Shown here: piece by piece, positions 1 through 8,911 of the stretch
How positions within the stretch are numbered: position 1 is the stretch's first letter
Layout of the letters: each line of letters opens with the position of its first letter
NCBI GenBank assembly: GCA_020024105.1
Contig: JAHHUH010000004.1
Coordinates: 1-64,000 of the forward strand
DNA: 64,000 nt
DNA from: Phascolarctobacterium sp.
GTDB lineage: Bacteria > Bacillota > Negativicutes > Acidaminococcales > Acidaminococcaceae
Reading direction: 5' to 3'
Program-made: the position numbers and the translations under genes
Notes under the pieces: model-generated
The model's input: the letters and a program-made list of their open reading frames with translations, nothing else
Databases searched by the model: none
Told to the model about the DNA's origin: nothing

Positions 1-22
1 TTGAGGATGGTAGGTGGTAAGA

Positions 23-814
23 ATGATTGATATTCATAGCCATGTTTTATGGGAAATTGATGATGGGTCAGTTAGTATGGCTATGTCTAAAAATATGCTT
101 CAGTTAGCCTGGCAGCATGGTACTAAATCGATGATTTTTACTCCTCACGTTATTGAGGAAGCATATAAGCCTAGCTGGTCCTTGATTAAAGAAAAAACAC
201 AGCAGTTAGAAGCCTGGTTAAAGCAGGAGTTACCGGAAATGTGTGTTTATCCAGCTGCTGAGGTCCAAATGAATTGGAATTTATTACCGGAGCTGGCAGT
301 TAATGGATCATACTGTATTAATGGTGGCGAATATATGTTGATAGAATTGCCCATGAAGGAAATTCCGCTTTATGCGGATAATTTTTGGTACGAGCTGGAG
401 TTGAAGGGTATACAACCCATTCTGGCTCACCCGGAAAGGTATATGCGGGTTATGCGTCATAAGGAGTTGTTGCTGAAATGGCGGGAACGAGGCTTACTAC
501 TGCAATGCAATGCTGGTAGTCTAGTTGGTTATTTTGGCAAGCAGGTGCAGGAAAACGCCAAATTCCTCTTAGAGGCTGATATGGTGGATTTTATCGGTTC
601 AGACGCCCATCGAGATAATGTACGTACTCCAGATATGTCGCAGGCTGCCCAACTGATTAGGGAAATGGTCGGAGAGGCCAGACTACATAGGATTACTGTG
701 GAAAATCCCAACCTTCTTTTAGCAAATAAACCCGTTGCTATTAGAACGCCACAGCTCAATGTAGTAAAAAACAAGAAGAATTTTTGGCAGAGAATGCTAG
801 CAAAGCTAGTATAG
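23..814 (+). CDS. CpsB/YwqE-type PHP-domain tyrosine-protein phosphatase
   Basis: Metal-dependent phosphatase (263 aa) expected to dephosphorylate the bacterial tyrosine kinase that controls capsule or exopolysaccharide polymerisation. The N-terminus MIDIHSH..DDGS is the PHP-domain metal-binding motif; further metal ligands are seen in TPHV, LAHPERY and GSDAHR. I place the start at the ATG at 23, five bases after AGGTGG; a GTG at 14 in the same frame overlaps that ribosome site. It opens a four-gene run with the Wza-like, Wzz-like and kinase genes, so its substrate is very likely the kinase at 2943. Further polysaccharide genes may lie upstream of the window. Confidence 0.9.
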   Translation: MIDIHSHVLWEIDDGSVSMAMSKNMLQLAWQHGTKSMIFTPHVIEEAYKPSWSLIKEKTQQLEAWLKQELPEMCVYPAAEVQMNWNLLPELAVNGSYCINGGEYMLIELPMKEIPLYADNFWYELELKGIQPILAHPERYMRVMRHKELLLKWRERGLLLQCNAGSLVGYFGKQVQENAKFLLEADMVDFIGSDAHRDNVRTPDMSQAAQLIREMVGEARLHRITVENPNLLLANKPVAIRTPQLNVVKNKKNFWQRMLAKLV

Positions 815-829
815 AAGAGGAGAGATTAG

Positions 830-1480
830 ATGAAAAAGACAGTTGTGGCCATGGCTTTGGCCATTTGCTGCTCCCTACCTGGCTTAGGCCAAGCTGAGGA
901 GGGTCATGATTACGTAATGTGTCCTGGCGACCAACTGCAGGTTATTGTTTACGGACATGATGATTTAAGTTCTGGAAATGGTAGTGCAACACCCTATATT
1001 GTACGTCCTGATGGCAAGGTGATGTTCCCTTTGATTGGAGAGGTTGATGTTACCGGCAAGACTGTAGCAGAATTTACCCAGGCACTAACTGATAGTTTTG
1101 CAGAGTATCTGGTAAAACCCAGGATTAGTGTTAATATTTTAAAAATGGGTACTACTAGGGTTTATGTTTTAGGTGAAGTCCGTCGTCCTGGTATGTATGA
1201 ATTGGAGAAAAGTCATTCTGTACTGGATGCTCTTAGTAAAGCAGAGGGCTTTACTGATAAGACCGCTAAAAAGAAGATTTATCTGATTCGTCGTGGTGCC
1301 ACCGAGCCGATTTTGGTAAATATCAATGATTATTTAAAAAAGGCTGATCAGAAGCAGAATTATATTTTACAGGAGGGCGATTGCCTCTATCTGACCAGCA
1401 ATAATAAGATTGATTTCTCCCGTGACATTATGCCCTTTATTAGCGCAGGTTATATGATTAACGATATTAATGAGGACTAA
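830..1480 (+). CDS. Wza-type polysaccharide export outer-membrane protein
   Basis: Polysaccharide biosynthesis/export protein (216 aa) that would form or line the export channel across the outer membrane. A signal peptide covers about residues 1-22 (MKKTVVAMALAICC..GQAEE). It is followed by the export-domain motif YVMCPGDQLQVIVYG and one SLBB-like segment (TRVYVLGEVRRPGMYEL). It is shorter than E. coli Wza (about 380 aa) and has no lipobox cysteine at the cleavage site, so it resembles the short export proteins of diderm Firmicutes. It starts 15 bp after the phosphatase. Its presence is direct support for an outer membrane in this organism. Confidence 0.88.
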   Translation: MKKTVVAMALAICCSLPGLGQAEEGHDYVMCPGDQLQVIVYGHDDLSSGNGSATPYIVRPDGKVMFPLIGEVDVTGKTVAEFTQALTDSFAEYLVKPRISVNILKMGTTRVYVLGEVRRPGMYELEKSHSVLDALSKAEGFTDKTAKKKIYLIRRGATEPILVNINDYLKKADQKQNYILQEGDCLYLTSNNKIDFSRDIMPFISAGYMINDINED

Positions 1481-1494
1481 GGAGGAAGACAATA

Positions 1495-2955
1495 GTGGAA
1501 GATGAAATTACAATTGATTTAGGCGAATTGCTTAGTATTGTTAAGAAGAAATATAAGTTTATGCTTAAAGTTACCAGTTTGTGTGTTATTGCAGCAGGTG
1601 GTTATCTGCTGCTGGCTTCCCCTGTTTATGAATCAGAAGCTTTATTGCGTATTAAACAGCCCAAAGGCATTGCCTCTTCTCTTCTGGAGGGAGTGTCAGG
1701 CAATAATATGGCTAGTAAGCAGCTGATGAGTACTTATGCAGAGATTTTGAAAAGCCGTAGTGTTATCGTACCAGTTATTGAAAAGGTGGAAGAACCCAAT
1801 GAAGAAGGGGTATATCCTTCCTATGCCAGTTATGTAGATAAAGTATCTACTACACCATATAAGGATACTGAAATTATGAAGGTTGCCGTACAATCCAACA
1901 CTCCAGAAAAAGCACAGCAGATAAACCAACTGGTTGTAGAAAGCTTTCTAAATCGTTTAACTGATCTGGTACGTGGCGAGCAGAAGCTGACCCGTGTGTT
2001 TATTGGTGAGCGTTTAGTGGATGCTAAGGCGGAGTTAAACGTAGCTGAGGATAAGCTTACTGCTTACAAAAAGAATAGTAAGATTCTTTCTCCTTCCGAT
2101 GAGGTTAAATTAATTTCTGAGAAGGTCGGCGTTGTAGATGGTCTGCGTGCTGAAAACAGTGTGGCTTTAGCCGCAGCTAAAGCTAAGCTTGCATCTGTGA
2201 ATGAACAATTGGCAGGTGCTGGTAAGTCCACTGTAGAAAATTCAGTTATTCAGAAGTTCAGCAATCAAATTGCAGAATTAGAAGCTGAAAGAATTAGCTA
2301 CATGGATAAATATACAGCTAAACATCCTAAGGTTGTAGAAACAGAAGATGCAATTGCTAAGCTGAAGCAGAAACAACAGGAAGAAATTGATAAGGTCGTA
2401 GCCTTTGAGGCTCCTTCTGCCAATCCTGTGCATCAACAGTTGTTGACTGGCAAATTTAGTAGTGAGGCGGAAATTAGTATTGCCGAGGCTAATTTAGCTG
2501 AGCTAGACCGTATGGAACAGCGTAATCAGCAGGAAATAAATCGTTTGTCCGAAAATGAGCAGGAATATTTAACTTTGCTTCGTGATGTAAATGTGGCTCA
2601 GGAAATTTATATTATGCTGGCTAAGCGTCTGGAGGAAGCTAAAGTTGTTGAGGTGGCTGTACCTACAGAGGTACAGGTGGTGGATTCCTCCACTCTTCCA
2701 GAGAGCCCTATTAAGCCGAGGAAATTTATGACATTACTTTTGGCTGCTTTCTTGGGATTGCTTGGTTCTTGTGGCTTTGTTGTTGTAAAAGAATTATTGA
2801 ATAAAACTATTAAAACTGCAGATGATGTTGCAACCTACCTGGATTTGCCGGTTTTGGCCTCCATTCCTGATTATGAAACTATGAATAAGGAAAAGGAAAA
2901 GACGGAAGAGACAGGCTTGATGACCAAACTGGGGAGGTTCTTATGGAAGAATTAA
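1495..2955 (+). CDS. Wzz/GumC-type polysaccharide chain-length co-polymerase
   Basis: Inner-membrane polysaccharide co-polymerase (486 aa). A transmembrane helix lies near residues 22-42. A long periplasmic coiled-coil region follows (about 165-380, rich in A, E, K and Q). The proline-rich motif PESPIKPRK precedes the second helix (about 406-430), which is the usual Wzz signature. The GTG start at 1495 is preceded by AAGGAGG. The kinase domain is not fused but encoded by the next gene, which overlaps its end by 13 bp; this two-gene arrangement is the Gram-positive CapA/CapB style, here combined with a Gram-negative export protein. Confidence 0.9.
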   Translation: MEDEITIDLGELLSIVKKKYKFMLKVTSLCVIAAGGYLLLASPVYESEALLRIKQPKGIASSLLEGVSGNNMASKQLMSTYAEILKSRSVIVPVIEKVEEPNEEGVYPSYASYVDKVSTTPYKDTEIMKVAVQSNTPEKAQQINQLVVESFLNRLTDLVRGEQKLTRVFIGERLVDAKAELNVAEDKLTAYKKNSKILSPSDEVKLISEKVGVVDGLRAENSVALAAAKAKLASVNEQLAGAGKSTVENSVIQKFSNQIAELEAERISYMDKYTAKHPKVVETEDAIAKLKQKQQEEIDKVVAFEAPSANPVHQQLLTGKFSSEAEISIAEANLAELDRMEQRNQQEINRLSENEQEYLTLLRDVNVAQEIYIMLAKRLEEAKVVEVAVPTEVQVVDSSTLPESPIKPRKFMTLLLAAFLGLLGSCGFVVVKELLNKTIKTADDVATYLDLPVLASIPDYETMNKEKEKTEETGLMTKLGRFLWKN

Positions 2956-3620
2956 ATTTAATCGCTAATAAAGATAAAAAATCACCAATTGCTGAGGCCT
3001 ATAGAACCCTAAGAACCAGTATCCGTTTTTCTGGTACTGATAAGGAGCTGAAAACCATTGCTGTTGTTTCTGCTTTACCTGGTGAAGGTAAGAGTACTAC
3101 TATTAGTAATTTAGCAGTCGTTATCGCTCAATCTGGTCAGAGAGTTTTACTTATGGACTGTGATTTGCGTAAGGCTAGACAGCATAAGATTTTAGGAGTA
3201 AAGAATATAGGACTGACTAATTATCTGATTAGTAATGATTCTGTAGAAAGATACATTCAGGATACGGAGATTGAAAATTTGGATGTTATGGCCGCCGGTC
3301 CTGTCCCTCCTAATCCTTCTGAGCTTTTGGAAAGTAAAAAGTTTAAAAGCTTGTTGGAAAGTGTCAAAGAGTACTATGATTATGTTTTATTAGATTGTAC
3401 TCCCGTTATCCCTGTAGCAGATGCTACCATTGTTGCAGACCAGGCTGATGGTGTTGTAATTCTTTTATGTGTTAGTACTGAAACTCCTAAAATAGCGCAG
3501 GAGGTAAAGCAAAAGCTGCAGGCTGTAGGTGCTAATATTTTGGGTGTAGTTTTAAATAAGGTAGAAATCCATCATTCCTATGGGTATGCCTATTATTACT
3601 ACGGACATGAAGAAAAATAA
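2943..3620 (+). CDS. CpsD/CapB-type bacterial tyrosine kinase (BY-kinase)
   Basis: Autophosphorylating ATPase (225 aa) that works with the adjacent Wzz-like protein. Walker A is GEGKST (residues 47-52), Walker A' is LLMDCDLRKAR and Walker B is VLLDCTP. The C-terminus ends in a tyrosine cluster (SYGYAYYYYGHEEK), the usual autophosphorylation tail removed by the CpsB-type phosphatase encoded at 23. The ATG at 2943 overlaps the upstream gene by 13 bp, implying translational coupling. A strong terminator follows, so this cluster ends here and no glycosyltransferases lie downstream. Confidence 0.92.
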   Translation: MEELNLIANKDKKSPIAEAYRTLRTSIRFSGTDKELKTIAVVSALPGEGKSTTISNLAVVIAQSGQRVLLMDCDLRKARQHKILGVKNIGLTNYLISNDSVERYIQDTEIENLDVMAAGPVPPNPSELLESKKFKSLLESVKEYYDYVLLDCTPVIPVADATIVADQADGVVILLCVSTETPKIAQEVKQKLQAVGANILGVVLNKVEIHHSYGYAYYYYGHEEK

Positions 3621-3637
3621 ATATTTTCTGACTAGTA

Positions 3638-3673
3638 ATGTTGACTACATTTGTTGTAGTCAGCATTTTTTTA
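3638..3673 (+). terminator. Intrinsic terminator of the polysaccharide-kinase operon
   Basis: An 11-bp stem ATGTTGACTAC / GTAGTCAGCAT with a 7-nt loop is followed by a run of T, 18 bp after the kinase stop codon. Confidence 0.85.
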
Positions 3674-3702
3674 AAAATTTACTAATTAAAGTAAGTAGAC
3701 AC

Positions 3703-3731
3703 TTGCCATAGAGATGTTTTTTTGTTATCCT
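3703..3731 (+). promoter_or_regulatory. Candidate promoter of the NSS symporter gene
   Basis: TTGCCA (3703-3708) and TATCCT (3726-3731) are separated by 17 bp and lie about 80 bp upstream of the symporter ATG. The -10 is weak, so the call is tentative. Confidence 0.4.
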
Positions 3732-3812
3732 AATATCTGTAGGATGGAATTATGGTAATTCTTAATTTTTTTGGTAGTGCAGCTTAGCTGCAGCGTAGAA
3801 AGGAAGAAAAAA

Positions 3813-5141
3813 ATGAATCAACAACAAGAAAATGAACAAAAAAGTAATTTTTCATCATCAATTGGATTTGTACTGGCCTGTGTGGGTTCTGCTGTAGGCT
3901 TGGGAAATATTTGGATGTTTCCCTATCGTCTGGGCGCCTGTGGAGGAGCAGCTTTTTTAATTCCCTATCTTTTCTTTATCGTGCTTTTTGGTTGGGTAGG
4001 CCTTTCCGCAGAATTTGCGATTGGACGTCGTTCTGGAACTGGTACCCTAGGGTCCTATGCATACTGCTTTGCTAAACGTGGTGTGAGTAAATTAGGTAGA
4101 AGCTTGGGCTGGATTCCACTTATGGGCAGCTTGGGTATCGCTACTGGTTATGCCATTATTTTAGGCTGGATATTCCGTACCATGTGGGGTAGTGCCAGTG
4201 GTATCTTGATGGAGAATGATCCTGCCAGCTACTTTGCTATGGCGAATGGTGAATTTGGTAGTATCTTCTGGCATATTATGGTTATCGCCTTTACCTGTGG
4301 GGTTCTGCTCTTTGGTGTTACAAAGGGGATTGAAAAGGCTAATAAAATTTTAATGCCGATATTTTTTGTATTGTTCATGATTTTGGCAGTATGGGTGTTT
4401 TTCTTACCGGGAAGTGCTGCCGGTTATGAATTTCTTTTCGTACCTCGTTGGGATATGTTGCTTAGTCCTCATACTTGGATTATGGCTATGGGGCAGGCTT
4501 TCTTTTCCCTTTCCATTACTGGTAGTGGTATGATTGTTTATGGCGCTTATTTAGATAAAAATGCGGATATTCCCAAGGCTTCTCTGCGTACTGCTTTGTT
4601 TGATACCTGTGCAGCTATGATTTCTGCTTTGGCAATTATGCCCGCTGTTTTTGCTTTGGGGATTGGCGCTGATCGTGGTCCTTCTTTGATTTTTATTACC
4701 TTACCCACTGTTTTCCAACAAATGCCCATGGGTCGTTTTGTGGCAGTATTCTTTTTCATAGCAGTATTTTTTGCCGGTATTACTTCTCTTATCAATATGT
4801 TTGAGGCAGTAAGCGAAAGCTGGCAGAAGAACTTTAAGCTTTCTCGTACTACTGCTGTTATTGCCAGCTGTACCTTGAGCCTGGTTGTTGGTATTTTCAT
4901 TGAAGCTGAACCTAATGTTGGTGCCTGGATGGATTTTGTTTCCATTATCATTGTGCCCTTTGGTGCAGTTTTGGGTGCTATTTCCATTTACTTTGTTTTG
5001 GGATGGAAAGATATTCGTGAAGAGCTGGAACGTGGACATGGCAAGCTGTCCAATTTCTTTGGCTTTACTGCTAAATATATTTATGTACCCCTTACTATTG
5101 TAGTTATGATTTTAGGTCTGCTTTTGGGTGGTATCGGCTAA
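3813..5141 (+). CDS. Sodium-dependent symporter of the NSS (neurotransmitter:sodium) family
   Basis: Sodium-coupled amino-acid transporter (442 aa) in the cytoplasmic membrane. The first helix carries the family sodium-site motif GSAVGLGNIWMFPYR (about residues 22-36), and further hydrophobic helices cover the whole length. The start is the ATG at 3813 after GAAAGGAAG; an upstream in-frame GTG at 3771 would add 14 residues with no ribosome site. The gene stands alone between terminators. The substrate cannot be read from sequence; tryptophan, tyrosine and leucine are known for relatives. It is one of several sodium-coupled amino-acid carriers in the window. Confidence 0.9.
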   Translation: MNQQQENEQKSNFSSSIGFVLACVGSAVGLGNIWMFPYRLGACGGAAFLIPYLFFIVLFGWVGLSAEFAIGRRSGTGTLGSYAYCFAKRGVSKLGRSLGWIPLMGSLGIATGYAIILGWIFRTMWGSASGILMENDPASYFAMANGEFGSIFWHIMVIAFTCGVLLFGVTKGIEKANKILMPIFFVLFMILAVWVFFLPGSAAGYEFLFVPRWDMLLSPHTWIMAMGQAFFSLSITGSGMIVYGAYLDKNADIPKASLRTALFDTCAAMISALAIMPAVFALGIGADRGPSLIFITLPTVFQQMPMGRFVAVFFFIAVFFAGITSLINMFEAVSESWQKNFKLSRTTAVIASCTLSLVVGIFIEAEPNVGAWMDFVSIIIVPFGAVLGAISIYFVLGWKDIREELERGHGKLSNFFGFTAKYIYVPLTIVVMILGLLLGGIG

Positions 5142-5162
5142 TTAGAAAAACAAATAAAAATT

Positions 5163-5195
5163 AAGGCGTCAGCAGTTTTCTGCTGACGCCTTTTT
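5163..5195 (+). terminator. Intrinsic terminator after the NSS symporter
   Basis: A perfect 13-bp stem AAGGCGTCAGCAG / CTGCTGACGCCTT with a TTTT loop is followed by a T run. Confidence 0.95.
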
Positions 5196-5197
5196 GG

Positions 5198-5231
5198 TAA
5201 AAAAAGAGCATTGTCTTAAGGCAATGCTCTT
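5198..5231 (-). terminator. Intrinsic terminator for the minus-strand broken gene
   Basis: Read on the minus strand, AAGAGCATTG ccttaaga CAATGCTCTT is followed by TTTTT. It sits directly after the stop codon of the interrupted gene at 5245-5949, so that locus once had a complete gene-plus-terminator layout. Confidence 0.85.
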
Positions 5232-5244
5232 GGTCTATTTGCTC

Positions 5245-5949
5245 TTATTTACATTTTGCCAAATCGTTTTCTCTAATTGTCAATGGCTCACGGTTGTCAG
5301 AGGAATCCAGGAGAACAATTTCAAAGGGGATTTGTCCCTGGGAGAAAAGCTTAGCCAGGAAGGGCCAGAGCTGGGCAGTGTTTACATTAGCTGCAGCCAT
5401 AGCTTTGGCAGGCAAGTATTGTTCACGGTCAAGATGATAATAAAAATCATTATCCTTACTCTGGATAACCACATTTTCAATAGTGGGAGAGGGATTATTA
5501 TTTAAAATGTTATAACTACCATTGGTCCAGACCAAGGCCTAGACTACGCCCTTCAGCTGAGCGATTTCCTGAAGGAGGGCCTTGTCAGGTGCTACCAGGT
5601 TTTGACCAGCAAGGTAGTAAAGATATTTAGTGAGTGAATAAGGTGTTATCAATTGAATTCTTTGGGGAGCCCACGTGGTACTGAGAGCATAGTCCTTAGA
5701 GCCTAGATAATAGGCCACACGACGGTTTCAGTTGCTGATTTCCTCCAGCTCAGGAGCAGTGCGTTTAATTTCCAAAATATCGGCACTGCTTAATCTGGAG
5801 AGTGAGGTTCTGTTGACCAGTTGTGCATAGCTATCCATGGTTACATTGGCAGGAGCGGCCTCTACAATAGCTGTCGCACCAGTTAGAAAGAGGGGAGCTA
5901 AACCGATACAGGTAGCGGCTAGGATATTTTTAACAAATTTTTTCATCAT
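5245..5949 (-). pseudogene. Interrupted gene for an unknown exported protein
   Basis: One continuous reading frame of 235 codons, counting the final stop, carries two internal stops: TGA at 5728-5730 (after EISN, before NRRVAYYLG) and TAG at 5539-5541 (between LKGVV and ALVWTNG). Without them it would be a 232-residue-plus protein with a signal peptide (MMKKFVKNILAATCIG..TGATAIVEAAPA) and no membrane helix in the mature part. Both stops are one base from TGG, and TAG also from CAG, so two point substitutions explain the state. The frame, signal peptide and terminator are intact, so the damage is recent or the consensus is wrong. I do not recognise the family. The nearest upstream gene on this strand is the WYL regulator. 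Confidence 0.75.
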
Positions 5950-6008
5950 TTCTCTTCACCATCCATCATTGAATATTTTATTCCCACAACATAGCGGTGT
6001 TAAAGGAC

Positions 6009-7040
6009 TTAAGTATAATATTTGGCAACAGCGGCCAGTAATTCATCCTTAATTCTGTTTACCAGGCTGGCAGGGCTGAGTACCTTTACCCGTGCGGAAT
6101 ATTGCATTGCCCAGTAGGTCATAGCCTGTTCGCTGGTATGGACAGTTACCAGATAGGTGTTCTGGTCTTTGGGAAGGAAACGTACCTCCATGCCAAACCA
6201 GTCAATAATTTCACCAACCATGGAACTTTCCGCTTCGAAGGTAATTTCGATAACTTCACCGGAAAACATATACAGATGCTGGGCTAGGTGCTGATAAAGA
6301 CCAATTTTATAGTCCAGCTCCTTAAGGGTTTTAGCTGGAGTATCCAGCAGCTGGATATCAGAGATTTTATCAATACGGTAATGGGTGATATCATCAAATT
6401 TATCATAATTACAGATAAGGTAGTAACGACCATTGACGGCAGCCATCTGGTAGGGATTGATTATATATACTCTAGGCTCACCCTCAGCTGTTAGACGGGG
6501 ATGAAGATTTTTGTCCGTACCAAAATTATTGTAATGGAATTCTACCTGCAGTCCCCGGGAAATGGCTTCATCTAAAACTTCTATATTGTAGAAAATCTGC
6601 TTATTATTAGGAGCATTAAGGGGAATACTCCTAATATGCTTAGTACGATTTTTAAAATATCTATTAGATAAGCCACAGAGCTTTTTTATTAAGTCAGTAC
6701 ATTGGCGATAGGGAATGTGATTAGAAAAAAGGATGCTGTCGATAAGCAGACGGAGCTCAGCATCGGTAAATTCTCTTTCTAAATACCAGTCCGTGTAGAG
6801 AATTTCTTCCTCACCCTTGTTGTTGATTCTTTTGGTTTGTTTATATTCTAAGCTGAAGCCGCAGTCCAGCAAATCAAGCAGGTTACGCTTGATCGTTTTA
6901 CGGTTGGCTTCCATTTGATATTTTTCCTTGAGCAGTTTTATAATATCCTGCTGGTTAAGTGGATGCTTGGCGTCCGAGTACTCTTTAAGGATATTAAGAA
7001 TATTGAGGATCAATAATTTTTTAGGCTGTCCTGTTTCCAT
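6009..7040 (-). CDS. WYL-domain transcriptional regulator
   Basis: DNA-binding regulator (343 aa). The N-terminal part (about residues 5-75) is a winged helix-turn-helix (LLILNILNILKEYSD..NRKTIKRNLLDLLDCG). The WYL domain spans about residues 140-240 (VEFHYNNFG..INPYQMAAVNGRYYLICNY..HYRIDKI), and a C-terminal WCX-like extension follows. The ATG at 7040 has GAGAGG about 11 bases upstream; GTG and TTG codons just 5' overlap that site. WYL proteins sense nucleic acid or small ligands in DNA-damage, phage-defence and metabolic control. Here it is divergent from the unknown gene at 7184, with which it shares a 143-bp intergenic region. Confidence 0.85.
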   Translation of the reverse strand: METGQPKKLLILNILNILKEYSDAKHPLNQQDIIKLLKEKYQMEANRKTIKRNLLDLLDCGFSLEYKQTKRINNKGEEEILYTDWYLEREFTDAELRLLIDSILFSNHIPYRQCTDLIKKLCGLSNRYFKNRTKHIRSIPLNAPNNKQIFYNIEVLDEAISRGLQVEFHYNNFGTDKNLHPRLTAEGEPRVYIINPYQMAAVNGRYYLICNYDKFDDITHYRIDKISDIQLLDTPAKTLKELDYKIGLYQHLAQHLYMFSGEVIEITFEAESSMVGEIIDWFGMEVRFLPKDQNTYLVTVHTSEQAMTYWAMQYSARVKVLSPASLVNRIKDELLAAVAKYYT

Positions 7041-7095
7041 AATATGCAACACCTCTCAGTAATATTATAACAGAAATTATATTGAGAAGGCAATT

Positions 7096-7135
7096 TGTCC
7101 AATATATGTCCTAAAATATTCACACCCATAGGTGT
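7096..7135. promoter_or_regulatory. Possible operator between the WYL regulator and the divergent gene
   Basis: The region holds a direct repeat TGTCC aatata TGTCC (7096-7111, 11-bp period, one helical turn) and a short inverted repeat ACACC cata GGTGT (7122-7135). Both lie in the 143-bp divergent intergenic region and could be sites for the WYL regulator. No function is demonstrated. Confidence 0.3.
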
Positions 7136-7183
7136 AAAATAATAATAAAGGATAAATATAGGAAAATAGATGGAGGTGTTAGC

Positions 7184-7798
7184 ATGGTTGGGACAGCTGG
7201 CAAAGGTATCATTTTAAAAGAATTCAAGGCTAATATTTATCAGCAGCTGCTGAGAAGAGGTCTTGCTGCTACTGACTTGCATTTGGCTGGAACGTGCCAG
7301 AAGGCTGACTATTTGATAATTGACTTTAAACAGGATGATTGGCGGCAGGTAGAGTGTACTGCTGACAAGGTTTTTTGCCTAAATGCTACTAAAGAAAAGC
7401 TGGAAAGCTTTTTGAAGGAGAAGAAACCTCAGAAGGTAATGGGCTTTGTTGACTTCATTAGTGGATTGGAATTTATCTATTTTTGGCTAGCTCAGCTGTT
7501 GCTGCAGCCGGAACAGAAGGAAATAGTTTTGGAGAAAATTTTTCCTCATCAGTGGGAAAGAGGTTCTGCTTGTCTAGGTCTGGTAAATAGTCTGCCCATC
7601 TGGTCCAGTACTCTTTTACCTATTGGTCTGCCCCTGGTGTTGACTAGGGTTGTACCCTATGTGGCTTCGGAAAATTTTGATGCTGAGCTGCTTGAGTTTA
7701 AGAAATATTTTTGCACGATACGAGAATTTTTAGTGGTAGCACCTCATTTGCAGCCGGTGCAGAGGATTTTTTGGTTAGAAAATATTGGTGTTAGATAA
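7184..7798 (+). CDS. Conserved-looking protein of unknown function, 204 aa
   Basis: I do not recognise this protein. It has a strong ribosome site (GGAGGTG) before the ATG, its own terminator and codon use like its neighbours, so it is a real gene. It starts with MVGTAGKGIILKEF and has alternating hydrophobic segments (DYLIIDFKQDDW, KVMGFVDFISGLEFIYFWLAQLLL, SLPIWSSTLLPIGLPLVLTRV when read in pieces) that suggest a globular alpha/beta fold and not a membrane protein. No catalytic motif or signal peptide is visible. It is divergent from the WYL regulator, which may control it. Confidence 0.6.
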   Translation: MVGTAGKGIILKEFKANIYQQLLRRGLAATDLHLAGTCQKADYLIIDFKQDDWRQVECTADKVFCLNATKEKLESFLKEKKPQKVMGFVDFISGLEFIYFWLAQLLLQPEQKEIVLEKIFPHQWERGSACLGLVNSLPIWSSTLLPIGLPLVLTRVVPYVASENFDAELLEFKKYFCTIREFLVVAPHLQPVQRIFWLENIGVR

Positions 7799-7808
7799 AG
7801 AAGTAGGT

Positions 7809-7845
7809 GCCCTTATACGTAAAAAACAGTATAAGGGCTTTTTTA
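7809..7845 (+). terminator. Intrinsic terminator
   Basis: A perfect 10-bp stem GCCCTTATAC / GTATAAGGGC is followed by TTTTTT, just after the 204-aa unknown gene. Confidence 0.92.
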
Positions 7846-8003
7846 TTGGTAAAAAAGAGAACCAATACTATTTTTTTACAGGAAATTAGAATACAAAAGT
7901 ACTTTATTTGTAGCTTGAATGTAAATAATGATACATAATATGTTAACAATATGATAGAAAACAAAAATAAACAAGAAAAATGTAAATATTTACAATTTAT
8001 CTC

Positions 8004-8032
8004 TTTACAAATTTAATGAACTAAAGTATAAT
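8004..8032 (+). promoter_or_regulatory. Promoter of the amino-acid ABC transporter operon
   Basis: TTTACA (8004-8009) and TATAAT (8027-8032) are spaced by exactly 17 bp. The site is 67 bp upstream of the binding-protein ATG, in an AT-rich region. Confidence 0.8.
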
Positions 8033-8099
8033 AAGGCCATGGAAAAAAGTGAGCTTAGCTTACAGAAAGAAATTTGAGCAAAGGGAGAGGGGTTTAGTT

Positions 8100-8873
8100 A
8101 TGAAAAAGATTTTGTTAGCAATGATGAGTTTGTTGATGGTGGCTATGATGGCCGTTGGTTGTGGTGGTGAAGCACAGAAAAAAGTTGTTATCGGTTTGGA
8201 TGATAATTTTGCACCTATGGGTTTCCGTAACGAGAATAATGAACTTGTTGGTTTAGATATTGATTTGGCTCGTGAAGCTTGCAAGCGTGCGGGTATGGAG
8301 GCTGAATTCAAGCCCATTGACTGGGGTACTAAGGAAGCTGAAATTAAGAGCGGCCGTATTGATGCCATCTGGAACTGCTTTACCTTGAATGCAGAGCGTG
8401 AAGCAACCTATGGTATGTCCGAGCCCTACCTGATCAATTCCCAATTGATCGTGGTTCCCGCTGATTCCGATGTAAATACTATCGCTGACCTGAAGGGTAA
8501 GGTTGTGGCTGTACAGGATGACAGCACCGGTGCCTATGCTATCGAAGCAGAAGAGAGTGCAGCTTTAAAAGCTTCTCTTAAGGATTACAGAAAATATCCT
8601 GATTTTGTAGCTATTTATATGGATATGGATGCTGAACGTGTTGATGCGATGGTAGTTGATGCGGTACTTGCTCGTTATTACAATACTAAGAATCTTGGCA
8701 AATATAAAGTTTTGGAAGAAAACATGGGTGATGAAGTCGTAGCAGTTGCTTTCAAGAAAGAAAATAACGAATTACGTGAAAAGATTAACAAGGCTTTAGC
8801 GGAAATGAAAAAAGACGGTACTGCAAAGAAAATTTCCGAAAAATGGATGGGTGCAGATATCATCAAATACTAA
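8100..8873 (+). CDS. Polar amino-acid ABC transporter substrate-binding lipoprotein
   Basis: Family 3 extracellular solute-binding protein (257 aa). A lipoprotein signal ends in the lipobox AVGC (about Cys21). The mature part has the family signatures GLDDNFAPMGFRNENNELVG, GLDIDLAREACKRAG and KPIDWGTKEAEIKSGRID, typical of His/Glu/Gln/cystine-binding proteins. The start is the ATG at 8100 after GGGAGAGGGG; an in-frame ATG-like start at 8049 lacks a ribosome site and would destroy the signal peptide. It heads an operon with permease and ATPase. The substrate is a polar amino acid, not further resolvable. Confidence 0.92.
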   Translation: MKKILLAMMSLLMVAMMAVGCGGEAQKKVVIGLDDNFAPMGFRNENNELVGLDIDLAREACKRAGMEAEFKPIDWGTKEAEIKSGRIDAIWNCFTLNAEREATYGMSEPYLINSQLIVVPADSDVNTIADLKGKVVAVQDDSTGAYAIEAEESAALKASLKDYRKYPDFVAIYMDMDAERVDAMVVDAVLARYYNTKNLGKYKVLEENMGDEVVAVAFKKENNELREKINKALAEMKKDGTAKKISEKWMGADIIKY

Positions 8874-8911
8874 GCTGATAAGTTAACGGTTTACTTTAAA
8901 ATTTAATTTTT

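Noticed and set aside
5194..5505. Plus-strand 103-codon frame opposite the broken exported-protein gene
   Set aside because: It begins in a terminator and lies antisense to a better-supported gene remnant.
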